A stretch of 60,000 nucleotides of DNA, taken from assembly GCA_014529385.2 (NCBI GenBank), contig CM043963.1:2981001-3041000 (forward strand), in the 5' to 3' direction. Shown here in pieces: positions 1-8,663 of the stretch. Positions within the stretch are counted from its first letter, which is position 1. Each line of letters starts with the position of its first letter. A program made the position numbers and the translations under genes. This DNA comes from Adiantum capillus-veneris (lineage: Eukaryota; Streptophyta; Polypodiopsida; Polypodiales; Pteridaceae). Below the pieces are notes generated by a model that did no database searches, was not told the DNA's origin, and saw nothing but the letters and a program-made list of their open reading frames with translations.

Positions 1-407
1 TCCCCTCTTGTATTCTCTAGGAGAATAGCCATAGCTTTCGTTGGAAGAGGAGGAAGGTGAAGAATAAGGAGAAGAGGGTGACCTCTTTCTTGCCCTTTTC
101 TTCATTTGTTTCATCTCTTCCCTTTCGGAGTGACGAGCAGAAGGATTGGTGTTGATCTTTTCCTCTTGGGACGAGTTGGTGATCCTCTAGACCGCCTTCT
201 TCGTGGAGCCACATCTTCAGAGGAACCTAAAGTTTCATTGCTTTCTTACTCTTTGGATTCCTCCTCTCGTATGGGAGAGAGACTTATTTTGGGGGTCTCC
301 TAAGCTCTCTCTCTCCTCTTGGAGAGGAAGGGATATCCCATAAGCGCGAAGTTGTTGAGTAACTTTGGCTTGCAAAGTAGGGTTGCCCATAGCTTGATGC
401 AACCTAG
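1..407 (-). pseudogene. gag: Broken Ty3-type gag of element L, downstream part
   Basis: Read on the minus strand, this continues the frame of 12814-12709 on the far side of element A. With one copy of the CTAG target removed, the frame stays open through the junction (VTRLHQAMGNP...) for about 60 codons and then hits a stop. Another frame continues with an Arg/Ser-rich tail (PRRRSRGSP, SPSSPYSSPSSSS) like the basic linker of plant Ty3 Gag. At least one frameshift and two stops make it non-functional. It runs off the left edge of the window. The frame continuity is seen directly; the gag assignment is inferred from composition, position after a PBS, and the neighbouring LTR. Confidence 0.55.
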
Positions 408-3070
408 TGATAGCCGTTTTTTTGGCTCTTTGTAATTGCCACAGTGAGTTACCTCACCCTACCAAAATCACCCAAACACTGTGGCTATCCCTACCATTTC
501 ACTGTACATAGGCGTGCGTGAGTCACGGGACTTTTCCCATATCTTCTTAAAAACCCTCAGCTAGCTAGTCACTGGGCTAGGTGAGCCAAAAAAATAAAAT
601 AAATAAAAAAATAAAAGTATATTATGGCCTCTTTGTGTGTAAATATTTCATTGTATATATGGCCTAAATATAGGGATTTTTTATAATTATTTTGGTATTT
701 TATTTAAATATTTCTACTTAGGTGTGTGTTTTATTAAACCTATGTACACCTTCTTTCATCCTCTTACACCATAATTTTATTTTTTTGCCAATATGTACAT
801 ACTCTAACCTCATATTTTTCCTTTATACAAATCACTCCCACATTTTCACCCTCACCCTCGTGAAAACAAAAAATTGATTTCTACTCATTGGTTACTTTTA
901 TTATATTATTTACTTGCATACATTTTCCTCTTTCACCCAAAATAATTCAAGGAGGGACCATATCATATGATTCCAATATCTTTCCATATCCATAACTCCT
1001 CCATATTTTTATTATTATTTTTACTCATTATTCTAACACCATGTGCTCATTGAGCTAAAGTCCATGAATAGTCCATACACTAGTCCCACCATGTATATAT
1101 TTCTTATTTCACCAATAATCCTCCTCCATGCATGGGTCAAGGGCAACTTGAATGCTTTGTATTATAATATGACAAAGGAGGGGCTCACTCTTGGATGCAT
1201 TGTACAAATTCAACAAAGGAGGGGACCACTAAAAGACTTTTGCAGGCTTAAAAAACAAGCTTTTTGGTGAGAATTTTGGCACCTATCTCCACTCTGAATT
1301 TGGAGCGGTGGTCAAAAGAGAAAATGTAGCCCACGCTCTGAATAATCACCCCAAATTTTTTCATGATTTTTGGAGCTACCAGCTGTGAGCTATGATTTTT
1401 TTAGTGGACCCCAGTTTTCCCATGCTATGCAGCCACACTCTCTCTTCCACTTTATCATTTTCCTCTTTCACACACACTTCTCCACTCATCATCCCCATCT
1501 CTCTCACCACTCCTCTCTGCACACTACTCACCTTCTCCTCAACCTTGAAGAATAAGAGAAACCATGGTGAACTCATACCTCCCACACACAATTCCATTCC
1601 AAAATTGACCACCTAGTCTCATTTTTCCTCCTCCAAATTACCCATATCTATCAAAAAACCACAAAATTCAGCCTCTTCTCTTAAAAGACAGCATCATGGT
1701 GGTTGATTACTCAGCTTCAATTACCTTGTCTCTCAAGGAAGGTCAAGAGTGGAGAAAAAATGTACCGTCAAAGCTAGTGGACCGTCAACAAGCGTCAAAA
1801 TTGGCCCTACTCAAGACACTTGGAGCATCAACCTTGTAAGAAATCCACCTTTTCTTACCTCTTAAGAGTTTTTCTTCCTTATTTGTATCCTACATGGATA
1901 CTCCCATTGTAAATATTCAATTCCATTTGTAAATTAATACTAACTCTACTAACACTAACCCACTATGAAAAGTCCTATCACCTCCATTTCTCTCCTCTCT
2001 CTTTCCCCACCAACTTCTTGATAATTCCAAGCAAAAGAAATTAGATAAATTGCTGAAAATCTAACCCAACCATGGTTAGAGGAGTAACCCTAGCCTTCAA
2101 AATTGCTATAAAAGGAGGGTGTAGCTAGCATAAAAGGGGGGGAGCCATAAGCAAGAGCACTATGCTATAGCTTGAGAAGCCAAGCTCAACCTCTCTAGAA
2201 GAAGCTCTTGAGTGGAAGCTCATTGTCTTATGCATGTGCATGTGTTGTAATAGGGGATTAGCAAGGGAACTCTATGCCATTGTAAGAGAGAGAGTGATCA
2301 TTCAATTGAGAGTAGGAAATCTATCATTTCTCCTACTAGTGTAACCCCAACATTCGCTGAATCAAGGAGGGTGGATTTGGACTAATCTCGGATACTTTGT
2401 CTCCCTTCCAACGTGAAGTAATGGACAACAATGATGTGTAAGTGTCTTGGTGTTTTTTTTTGTTAAGTTCTTGATAGCTTGTCTCTGGTGTTGTCATCAA
2501 TCTAGCCATAAATCCCACATACTGTAAGAGGGCGACAGGGTGGAGAGGACTCCCCTGGCCTTAAGACAGTGATTGGGGTGGCTTTTCTAGTGATGTGTTG
2601 TGGTGAAATTTACGCAAGCTATGTTGAACAAGTACTAATCTCACTTTGATTTGTCATGACAGATTTGTAAGAAGGTATTAATGCAACAAGCACCCCCTCC
2701 CCCTTTCTCTCTCTTTCTTAAATATATAGTTGTGTTTGCTTGATCATCGCCGATACGTTTCAAAGCAGCCCGAGCACTATCTCTCTCTCTCTCTCTATCT
2801 CTCTCTCTCGTGTTTTAGTGTGTGAGAGTATTCCATTGGTGTTAGGGTTAGTGTAATTCCTTGCTTGTTTGTGGGTTGCTCTAACGATTCTCCTCTTTTG
2901 CGTCCTAGTTCGCTCTTAAACTAGGTGGTGCCCCTTGTGTAGTTGGGATTTGGCGGTGGGTTTGTTGTTTTGGTTTGTGTTGTGTTGTGCCCCAGCCCCA
3001 TTGAGCAGCACGGGAGCCTTGAAGGGTGTTTAGAGGCCACTCTTCTTGTTGCCCGCCCCGGACCGCCTCA
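408..3070 (+). repeat. Element A 5' LTR
   Basis: Starts TGATAGCC, ends CCTCA and matches 10045-12708 almost base for base. At 2663 bp it is long for a plant LTR. A strong TATA box (TATAAAAG, 2107-2114) lies about 960 bp before the LTR end, so the transcript start is probably near 2140 and the rest is R/U5. A CT microsatellite sits at about 2781-2808. Small ORFs inside the LTR (for example 1043-1270) recur at identical places in the other LTR and show no domain, so they are not called genes. Confidence 0.95.
2107..2114 (+). promoter_or_regulatory. TATA box of element A LTR promoter
   Basis: TATAAAAG in the context GCTATAAAAGGAGG. The same box is at 11745 in the 3' LTR. It is the best core promoter match in the LTR and would drive the genomic RNA of A. 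Confidence 0.6.
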
Positions 3071-3072
3071 AA

Positions 3073-3091
3073 TTGGTGCCCCCACTGAGGA
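3073..3091 (+). other. Element A primer-binding site
   Basis: TTGGTGCCCCCACTGAGG lies two bases after the 5' LTR end, where minus-strand priming must start. It opens with the TGG that pairs with a tRNA CCA tail. It is not the initiator-Met or the Asp-type site; the primer tRNA was not identified. Confidence 0.7.
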
Positions 3092-3144
3092 CGGCTTGTG
3101 TATTTTTGTGTAGAATCAACCTTTAGCATAGTCAAGTAGTTTGC

Positions 3145-3369
3145 ATGAATCACCAAGCTTTGTATGATCCCTTCATTCCCATTGCAAGGCAAAAGGTACA
3201 CATAATTGTTAGTACTAAGTTGCAATTTCAACGTGTCATTCGTAGAATTTTAGGTCCTCTTAGGTTGGCCGAGATAAACGCTTCAGTAAATCCTTTTATT
3301 TTGCCTCTCATTAGGTACGACCTTAGTTTGGACGTCTATATTTTTGTTTTGTTTTGTGTTAAGCATTAG
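3145..3369 (+). CDS. Unrecognised pre-gag ORF A1 (74 aa)
   Basis: Starts at an ATG 75 bp inside the 5' LTR border and encodes 74 aa with no domain I recognise. It matches the next ORF (3384-3602): both share a core with basic residues and then a closing (N)P-F/V-ILPLI-Y--S-DV--F-LF pattern. That makes it unlikely to be a chance reading frame. Its place in the leader, before gag, is unusual for Ty3 elements. It has no signal peptide and no clear membrane segment beyond its hydrophobic tail. Function unknown; it could also be the first exon of a spliced product with the downstream ORFs. Confidence 0.45.
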   Translation: MNHQALYDPFIPIARQKVHIIVSTKLQFQRVIRRILGPLRLAEINASVNPFILPLIRYDLSLDVYIFVLFCVKH

Positions 3370-3383
3370 GACATGCATAGGCC

Positions 3384-3602
3384 ATGGATAATGGCCCAGG
3401 AATAGAGGTTTTTCGCTTTCATTTTACTCCACACATTAGAATAAACGTTGCAATTAGTAGAAAGATCCATTTTCAACAACGAATGGTGTTCATGTTTGGT
3501 GCCCAAAGAGCAGGAGAAATTCTTGCATCACCAAACCCTGTCATTCTACCTCTCATCAACTACCACACTTCTTTTGATGTACATGTGTTCATTTTATTTT
3601 AA
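3384..3602 (+). CDS. Unrecognised pre-gag ORF A2 (72 aa), paralogue of A1
   Basis: Starts at ATG 3384, 14 bp after the A1 stop. The second half aligns with A1 without gaps: ASPNPVILPLINYHTSFDV here against ASVNPFILPLIRYDLSLDV in A1, and the same VFILF/IFVLF ending. DNA identity between the two is much lower than protein similarity, which suggests an old duplication kept under some constraint. Neither ORF resembles gag, pol or a known accessory domain that I can name. It is followed directly by ORF B1 in another frame. Confidence 0.45.
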   Translation: MDNGPGIEVFRFHFTPHIRINVAISRKIHFQQRMVFMFGAQRAGEILASPNPVILPLINYHTSFDVHVFILF

Positions 3603-3628
3603 AATGAAGTGCAGCCCGGCAAAGTAGT

Positions 3629-4183
3629 GTGTATGTTTGTTTTTTCTTTGTCCAAGTTGTTACAAGAAACAAAAAAACGATCATTTATTCTAATTGGGAA
3701 TGTGTGTGCAGTGAAAGTTCAATCCTTAGAGATCTAGCTCTATTACCAACTGAGTTGCAGGAGCAAGTAGTAAGGCGTCTCCCTCATAACAAGAGGGTGG
3801 TGAAGTTAAGACGGAAGGTCCTACGCGTGGATTCCATTTTCCTCTTGTTGTTGGGCACTAAGGAAGACCGCGCATTCATCCAACTAGTGTGTGCCCTAAG
3901 ATTGGTAAATAGAGTGAAATTTGGCGTTTGGCGAGTGCATTTCACCATTGAGGAAGACTCTTCAGGAAACTTGCGGCCAGAGTTCATGCTTCATAGACTC
4001 ACATTTGGTGAATTTTTCCCTCATTTGTGTCTTATTAATAGTCTTCCTTTCGCTTTCAACAAAGGAGATAGGGAGCTATTCAGAGCTTGTCTTAATAAAG
4101 AGAGCATAGAGAAGATTGCAAATTTGTATAAATTCTCATCCTTCTTTACTTTCTATGACACTTTGTCCATAGAGACATTGTAA
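3629..4183 (+). CDS. Unrecognised pre-gag ORF B1 (up to 184 codons)
   Basis: A long open frame without an ATG near its start (the frame opens at a GTG; the only internal Met is late). A pyrimidine-rich tract ending CCAAG (about 3637-3656) could be a 3' splice site, so the protein may be made from a spliced RNA. The product has VVRRLPH, FIQLVCALRLVNRVKF and LINSLPFAF blocks, all repeated in B2 (4230-4688). The first block looks a little like the start of an F-box-type helix (LP-ELQEQVVRRLP), but the match is too short to call. Function unknown. Confidence 0.45.
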   Translation: MYVCFFFVQVVTRNKKTIIYSNWECVCSESSILRDLALLPTELQEQVVRRLPHNKRVVKLRRKVLRVDSIFLLLLGTKEDRAFIQLVCALRLVNRVKFGVWRVHFTIEEDSSGNLRPEFMLHRLTFGEFFPHLCLINSLPFAFNKGDRELFRACLNKESIEKIANLYKFSSFFTFYDTLSIETL

Positions 4184-4229
4184 ATCTCTTTATGCTTTTG
4201 AATGATTTAACCATAATCCTAAGGAGTTT

Positions 4230-4688
4230 TTGTCCAGGAATTTTGTAGCACAAGTGGAGTCTTTAAATCTTGCAAACTTGATTGGACTTGATGAGGATGT
4301 TCTTTATGAAATTGTGAGAAGGTTGCCTCACTCCGACTGTGTGGAACTCGAAGGAAAGGAGCTCCTAGTCAATTGCTACTTTCTCACGGCCTTCGACGAG
4401 CATGAAGATCTAGTTTTTATACAAACCGCTTGTGCATTGGGAATTGTAGAGCAAGTGCAATTTATCACTTGGGACGTGGTTGCTCTTTTGGATCCAGAAA
4501 ATGAAGTTCTAGAGATTTCTGTTTATCGCCTTAGCTTTGAAGAATTTCAACCCTTCTTAGAGCTCATCAATAGTCTACCCTTTTGTTTTGATCAAACAAA
4601 TCGAGACCTTATTGAAGCTTGGATAGCTGAAGAAGAAAACCTAGAGTGGTATTTTCTCACTTCTTCATTTGCAGGCGAGTGGTTCTAG
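4230..4688 (+). CDS. Unrecognised pre-gag ORF B2 (about 152 codons), paralogue of B1
   Basis: An open frame of about 150 codons with no methionine codon at all, opening just before TTTTTGTCCAGGAA, a good 3' splice-site match at about 4235. It aligns with B1 over some 110 residues: IVRRLPH, FIQTACALGIVEQVQF, LSFEEFQPFLELINSLPF. The product is acidic, whereas B1 is more basic. It ends 50 bp before the gag ATG. A start by splicing or by fusion to an upstream exon is inferred from the missing ATG. No known family recognised. Confidence 0.45.
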   Translation: MSRNFVAQVESLNLANLIGLDEDVLYEIVRRLPHSDCVELEGKELLVNCYFLTAFDEHEDLVFIQTACALGIVEQVQFITWDVVALLDPENEVLEISVYRLSFEEFQPFLELINSLPFCFDQTNRDLIEAWIAEEENLEWYFLTSSFAGEWF

Positions 4689-4737
4689 ATCTCTATTGTA
4701 TCCCTTATTGTAACTCATGTTGTAATCTTTCATAATA

Positions 4738-5682
4738 ATGGAGAGCCAACGCCAAATGTCTGGATATCCTCTTTTCTTTGGAGAGCCTGGAGAGGATGCA
4801 GAATTATTTTTAGCAAATTTCAAGATGTCTTGCCGTATCAAGAGGATAGTAACCGATCAAGAACGTGTAGAAATGTTTGAGGTGGTCCTTAGGAAAGATG
4901 CTAGTACTTGGTTTGACTCTTTGCCTGAGGAAGTTAAGGGGAATTACACAGAAGTTTTAAATAGTTTTAAGAGATACTTCTTTGATCCCCAAAACACTCA
5001 GAAACTATGGCAAGACATTGTTTCTCATAAGCAAAAAGACTTAGATGACTACTACTTGTACAAGCAAGAGTTTCTACGTCTTTGGGCTCTATGGATACGA
5101 AATGTTGCTAACCCTGGTGATGGTGCAGAATTTTTAAAGAAGGAGAGGTTCATAGCCGGACTCTTTCCTGACCTTAAGGTAAAAGTTGAGGCGGGTGCAC
5201 CTGCTACTTTTGATGCAGCTGAAACTAGGGCTGCTGAGAAGTATAGGAAACTCAAGTGCTTAAGGGGAGAGGTTCCAATAGAAGGTCTTAGACCCAAAGG
5301 TAAGTCACAAGCATCAACATCGAGGGAGCTTCCTGAGGTAACGGCGGAAGTAATTGAGAAGTTAAACGAATCTTTAAGCAGCCTGTCAATTCACCTTGCA
5401 CAAGCTGTAGGTCCAAAGGGACAAGCAAAGAAGTCTGAAGAGCGAGATCCACGACCTAGGAGAGTCTTGCAATGTTGGAATTGCGGAGAGTCTGGACATG
5501 GGATGTATAATTGTCCTTGGCCCCGTGGGGAGCCAGGGAGGCCTAACCTGAATTACCCAGTGATGAATGCAGGTGAAGGAACTGGTCAACAACCAAGGCT
5601 TCTACAAAGGCCAAATGGACCAAGACCACCTCCACAGGGGTCGAAGGAGTTCCACCTTCGCCAGATCCAAATGTGCATGTGA
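4738..5682 (+). CDS. gag: Element A Gag (314 aa)
   Basis: ATG at 4738. The first half is a plant retrotransposon capsid-type domain (GYPLFFGEPGEDAELFLANF, then W-DSLPEEV, F-RYF, FIAGLFPDL) at about residues 10-160. A zinc knuckle C-W-N-C-x4-H-x4-C lies at residues 246-259 (5473-5514) for RNA binding. Gag would form the particle. The last 105 bp overlap the open pol frame, which is in -1 register (open from 5577). No classical slippery heptamer stands out, so how Pol is expressed is unclear. The frame is intact. Confidence 0.9.
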   Translation: MESQRQMSGYPLFFGEPGEDAELFLANFKMSCRIKRIVTDQERVEMFEVVLRKDASTWFDSLPEEVKGNYTEVLNSFKRYFFDPQNTQKLWQDIVSHKQKDLDDYYLYKQEFLRLWALWIRNVANPGDGAEFLKKERFIAGLFPDLKVKVEAGAPATFDAAETRAAEKYRKLKCLRGEVPIEGLRPKGKSQASTSRELPEVTAEVIEKLNESLSSLSIHLAQAVGPKGQAKKSEERDPRPRRVLQCWNCGESGHGMYNCPWPRGEPGRPNLNYPVMNAGEGTGQQPRLLQRPNGPRPPPQGSKEFHLRQIQMCM

Positions 5683-8663
5683 TAGAGGTGACAAATTCAA
5701 ATGAGGTTGACATGGAAGCCAATGGAATTAAGCGTGGCCGAGGAAAAGGTAAAGAGAAAGAAGGAGTCACATCACAGAGTGACCATGGACAAGGCAAGAA
5801 GGCAAAGGGAACCAAGGAAACCAAGAGGACTCGACGTCGTATCAACCTCCAAGACTTCCCTCTTGGACATGGTATGGCTCCGTACAACTTGTTGGAAGAC
5901 ATGAGAGGTAAGGGTCCTGATATTTCATGGCCTCAATTTCTTGCATTATGTCCACAAGTTAGGAGGGATTTAACAAGGGCAGTTAGCACTAGGAGAAAGG
6001 TAAAAGAGAGTGTGCCTGTTGTAAAAATTGCACAAGCTGAAATGAATGAGGACATTACACCGGTGCTAGACTGTTACATCAAAGGGAGATTGGTTAGGAA
6101 AGGTCTAGTGGATGGGGGTGCACAAATTTGCATCATGACAGAGGGACTCATGCAAAAACTAGGCATGCACATCCATGAGACACCTGAAATTAGGGTCAAG
6201 ATGGCAAACAATAGCAAGGCTAGGTGCGTAGGCATTTGTAAAAATGTTTTTGTGGAGGCCTTTGGCATTAAGAAGGCAGTGGATTTCTATGTCATGTCTA
6301 CCAAGGGAAATGGTTACCCATTTATCCTAGGAAGACCATGGCTAATGAAAATGCGAGCTTTGCAGGATTGGGAGAGTGGAAAGCTAATTTGCAGGAATGA
6401 CAATCACAAGAAGGTTGTCTTTGACATGAAGGAGCAACGCCAAGAGGAGCTCCATGAAGAATCATCTCAAAGTGAGACGGAAGAAGGTTGGACCGATAGC
6501 ACTTCAGAAGAAGAAAGTAGCGGCAGCATTACTGAAGAGGAGTCTTCCATCGAAGTCATGGGGGTAAGGTTTAAGCCAAGCAACCAAGAGACCTCTTGTC
6601 AAGGCTTGGAGGAGGTAGGTCCTCAAGAGAACGAAGGTGATCAAGATGAAGGGATGCTGGAAGGTATGCTATCAACAACACTTACAAAGGATGAAAGAGA
6701 GGAGTTCAAATGTGTGCTAAGGAAGTTTCCTACGCTTTTTGCTAAAGACTACACCGATGTGCGTGGAGTAGATGCTGTTCAACACAAAATTGAGTTGAAG
6801 CCAGAGGCCACACCTAAGGCTCAGAAGCTACGAAGGCTAGGAGTCATCAAGGAGCAGGCTTTACTCAAGGAGGTAAGAAAGCTTCTAGCAACAGGGTTCA
6901 TTTATCCAGTGGAGAATTCAGAGTGGGTCTCTCCTGTTGTTGTCACTCCTAAGAAGAACGGCAAGTGGAGGGTGTGTGTGGATTACCGTCCCCTCAATGA
7001 GGCAACAAAGAGAGATCACTTTCCCCTCCCATTCCAGGATGAGATACTAAATGAGGTAGCTGGTCATGAGAAGTACACTGTGTGCGATGGTTACTCAGGT
7101 TACTTTCAAATAGGGATTGCACTGGAGGATCAATTGAAAACAACCTTTATCACTCCTTGGGGTTGTTATGCTTTTAGAGTCATGCCATTTGGTCTGACAA
7201 ATGCTCCTGCAACATTCCAACGTTTCATGAATATGGTGTTTCAAGCATTCTTTGGAAAGTCAATTAGGGTGTTCATTGATGATTTCTGTATTTATAGCTC
7301 AAAATCATTGCATCTACAAAGGGTAGAAGAAGGTTTAAAGAAGCTCTACGACATGGGAGGTCAACTCAACCCCGACAAGTGCCATATAGGTGAGGATGAA
7401 GTAATCTTGCTTGGTCATAAAGTTTCTTACAAAGGCATTGAAGTGGATCCTTCGAAGGCAAAGGCTCTTATTGAGCTACCATCACCCAAGAGTCTTAAGG
7501 AGGTCATCTCATTCATTCAAAAGGTGAAGTATATGTCACGCTTCATTCACTTAGCCTCGGAGTTACTTCACCCTTTGCAAAAGTTGACACAACAAGTAGA
7601 ATTTGCATGGTCTGATGAGCTTGAAGAGTACTTTTGTAACATTAAAGTCATTTTGTCAGAGCTACCAACACTCATGCCTCCTTGTTGGGAGTACACATTC
7701 TTTGTTAGCTCTAGTGCTGGGAAAGAAACAATTGGTGCTGTGTTGCTACAACAAGATCCCCACAGTACAAGGATGCGACCCATCTACTTTGCTAGTAGGG
7801 TCATGAATGCTTTGGAGAGAGACTACACAGAAGCAGAACTCATGATGCTTTCTCTCATGTTTGCGGTGAGAAAGTTTAGATCCTACCTGCTACCAAAACC
7901 TTTTGTAATTCTCACTGCAGAAAATTTGTTCCCTTGGGTGTCATCTCAAATGAATCTTAGTACTAGGATCTCAAAGTGGATTATGGAGTTGCAAGAGTTT
8001 CAATACTCTTTCAAGGTAGAAGATAGTGTGCGTGCACAATTGGCATGGATTCTCACTTATAGGGTGCACGAAAAGGAGATTAAGGTGCCTGAAGTAAAGA
8101 CCCTACCATTGCCACCACCAAAAAGTATTCCTAATGCTTTTACTTTGTTCTTTGATGGAGCTTTTCGTCGAGCCACAGGAAAAGCAGGGGGAGGGCTAGT
8201 GTTGCTTAACCCAAGTGGAGAGGTGGTCATGAAAGAGAAGTTCAATCTACCAAGTTCAGCTAGCAACAATGAAGCAGAATATGACACTCTACTTCATGGT
8301 TTGAAGATGTGCATTGGCCAAGGGATACAACGCCTCATGGTAAAGGGAGATGCACTTCTCATTGTTAAACAGATTTTAGGCATTTGGGCATGCAAGAATG
8401 AGAGCTTACGGACAAAAGTTCATGCCATTCGTAGATTGTTTAATCAATTTGAAGAAGTGCAACTATATCATATTCCTAGGAAACAGAATGAAGATGCTGA
8501 TTTACTTGCACAACAAGCCGTTGCATGTGTAAAGAAAGAAGTGCAGGTCATCATGGTGGCGGCTGCTGTGAAGCAACCGAGGTACCAGGGATTGGAGTCA
8601 TTGGCTCCCATCATTGGCTACATTTTGGAGGGTGAGTTTCCACCAGACTTCACAAAAGCTTAG
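5577..8663 (+). CDS. pol: Element A Pol part 1: protease, RT, RNase H, second RNase H
   Basis: The frame is open from 5577 and -1 relative to gag; it has no ATG near its start (a GTG lies at 5673), consistent with frameshifting. Numbering from 5673: protease near residue 146 with DGG in place of the usual D-T/S-G (GLVDGGAQ); RT at about 380-620 with the catalytic F-I-D-D near residue 533 (about 7270); a first RNase H in which the usual D-A-S and T-D-H motifs are lost (VSSSAGKE, LTAENL); then a second RNase H at about 825-960 with FFDGA, NEAEY, KGDALL and NEDADLL supplying D-E-D-D. That dual arrangement marks the Tat lineage. Ends at a single TAG. Confidence 0.92.
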   Translation, partial: RNWSTTKASTKAKWTKTTSTGVEGVPPSPDPNVHVIEVTNSNEVDMEANGIKRGRGKGKEKEGVTSQSDHGQGKKAKGTKETKRTRRRINLQDFPLGHGMAPYNLLEDMRGKGPDISWPQFLALCPQVRRDLTRAVSTRRKVKESVPVVKIAQAEMNEDITPVLDCYIKGRLVRKGLVDGGAQICIMTEGLMQKLGMHIHETPEIRVKMANNSKARCVGICKNVFVEAFGIKKAVDFYVMSTKGNGYPFILGRPWLMKMRALQDWESGKLICRNDNHKKVVFDMKEQRQEELHEESSQSETEEGWTDSTSEEESSGSITEEESSIEVMGVRFKPSNQETSCQGLEEVGPQENEGDQDEGMLEGMLSTTLTKDEREEFKCVLRKFPTLFAKDYTDVRGVDAVQHKIELKPEATPKAQKLRRLGVIKEQALLKEVRKLLATGFIYPVENSEWVSPVVVTPKKNGKWRVCVDYRPLNEATKRDHFPLPFQDEILNEVAGHEKYTVCDGYSGYFQIGIALEDQLKTTFITPWGCYAFRVMPFGLTNAPATFQRFMNMVFQAFFGKSIRVFIDDFCIYSSKSLHLQRVEEGLKKLYDMGGQLNPDKCHIGEDEVILLGHKVSYKGIEVDPSKAKALIELPSPKSLKEVISFIQKVKYMSRFIHLASELLHPLQKLTQQVEFAWSDELEEYFCNIKVILSELPTLMPPCWEYTFFVSSSAGKETIGAVLLQQDPHSTRMRPIYFASRVMNALERDYTEAELMMLSLMFAVRKFRSYLLPKPFVILTAENLFPWVSSQMNLSTRISKWIMELQEFQYSFKVEDSVRAQLAWILTYRVHEKEIKVPEVKTLPLPPPKSIPNAFTLFFDGAFRRATGKAGGGLVLLNPSGEVVMKEKFNLPSSASNNEAEYDTLLHGLKMCIGQGIQRLMVKGDALLIVKQILGIWACKNESLRTKVHAIRRLFNQFEEVQLYHIPRKQNEDADLLAQQAVACVKKEVQVIMVAAAVKQPRYQGLESLAPIIGYILEGEFPPDFTKA

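Noticed and set aside
1043-1616. Short ORFs in the element A LTR, repeated at 10681-11254
   Set aside because: They lie in the LTR upstream of the TATA box, recur only because the LTR is duplicated, and have no recognisable domain.
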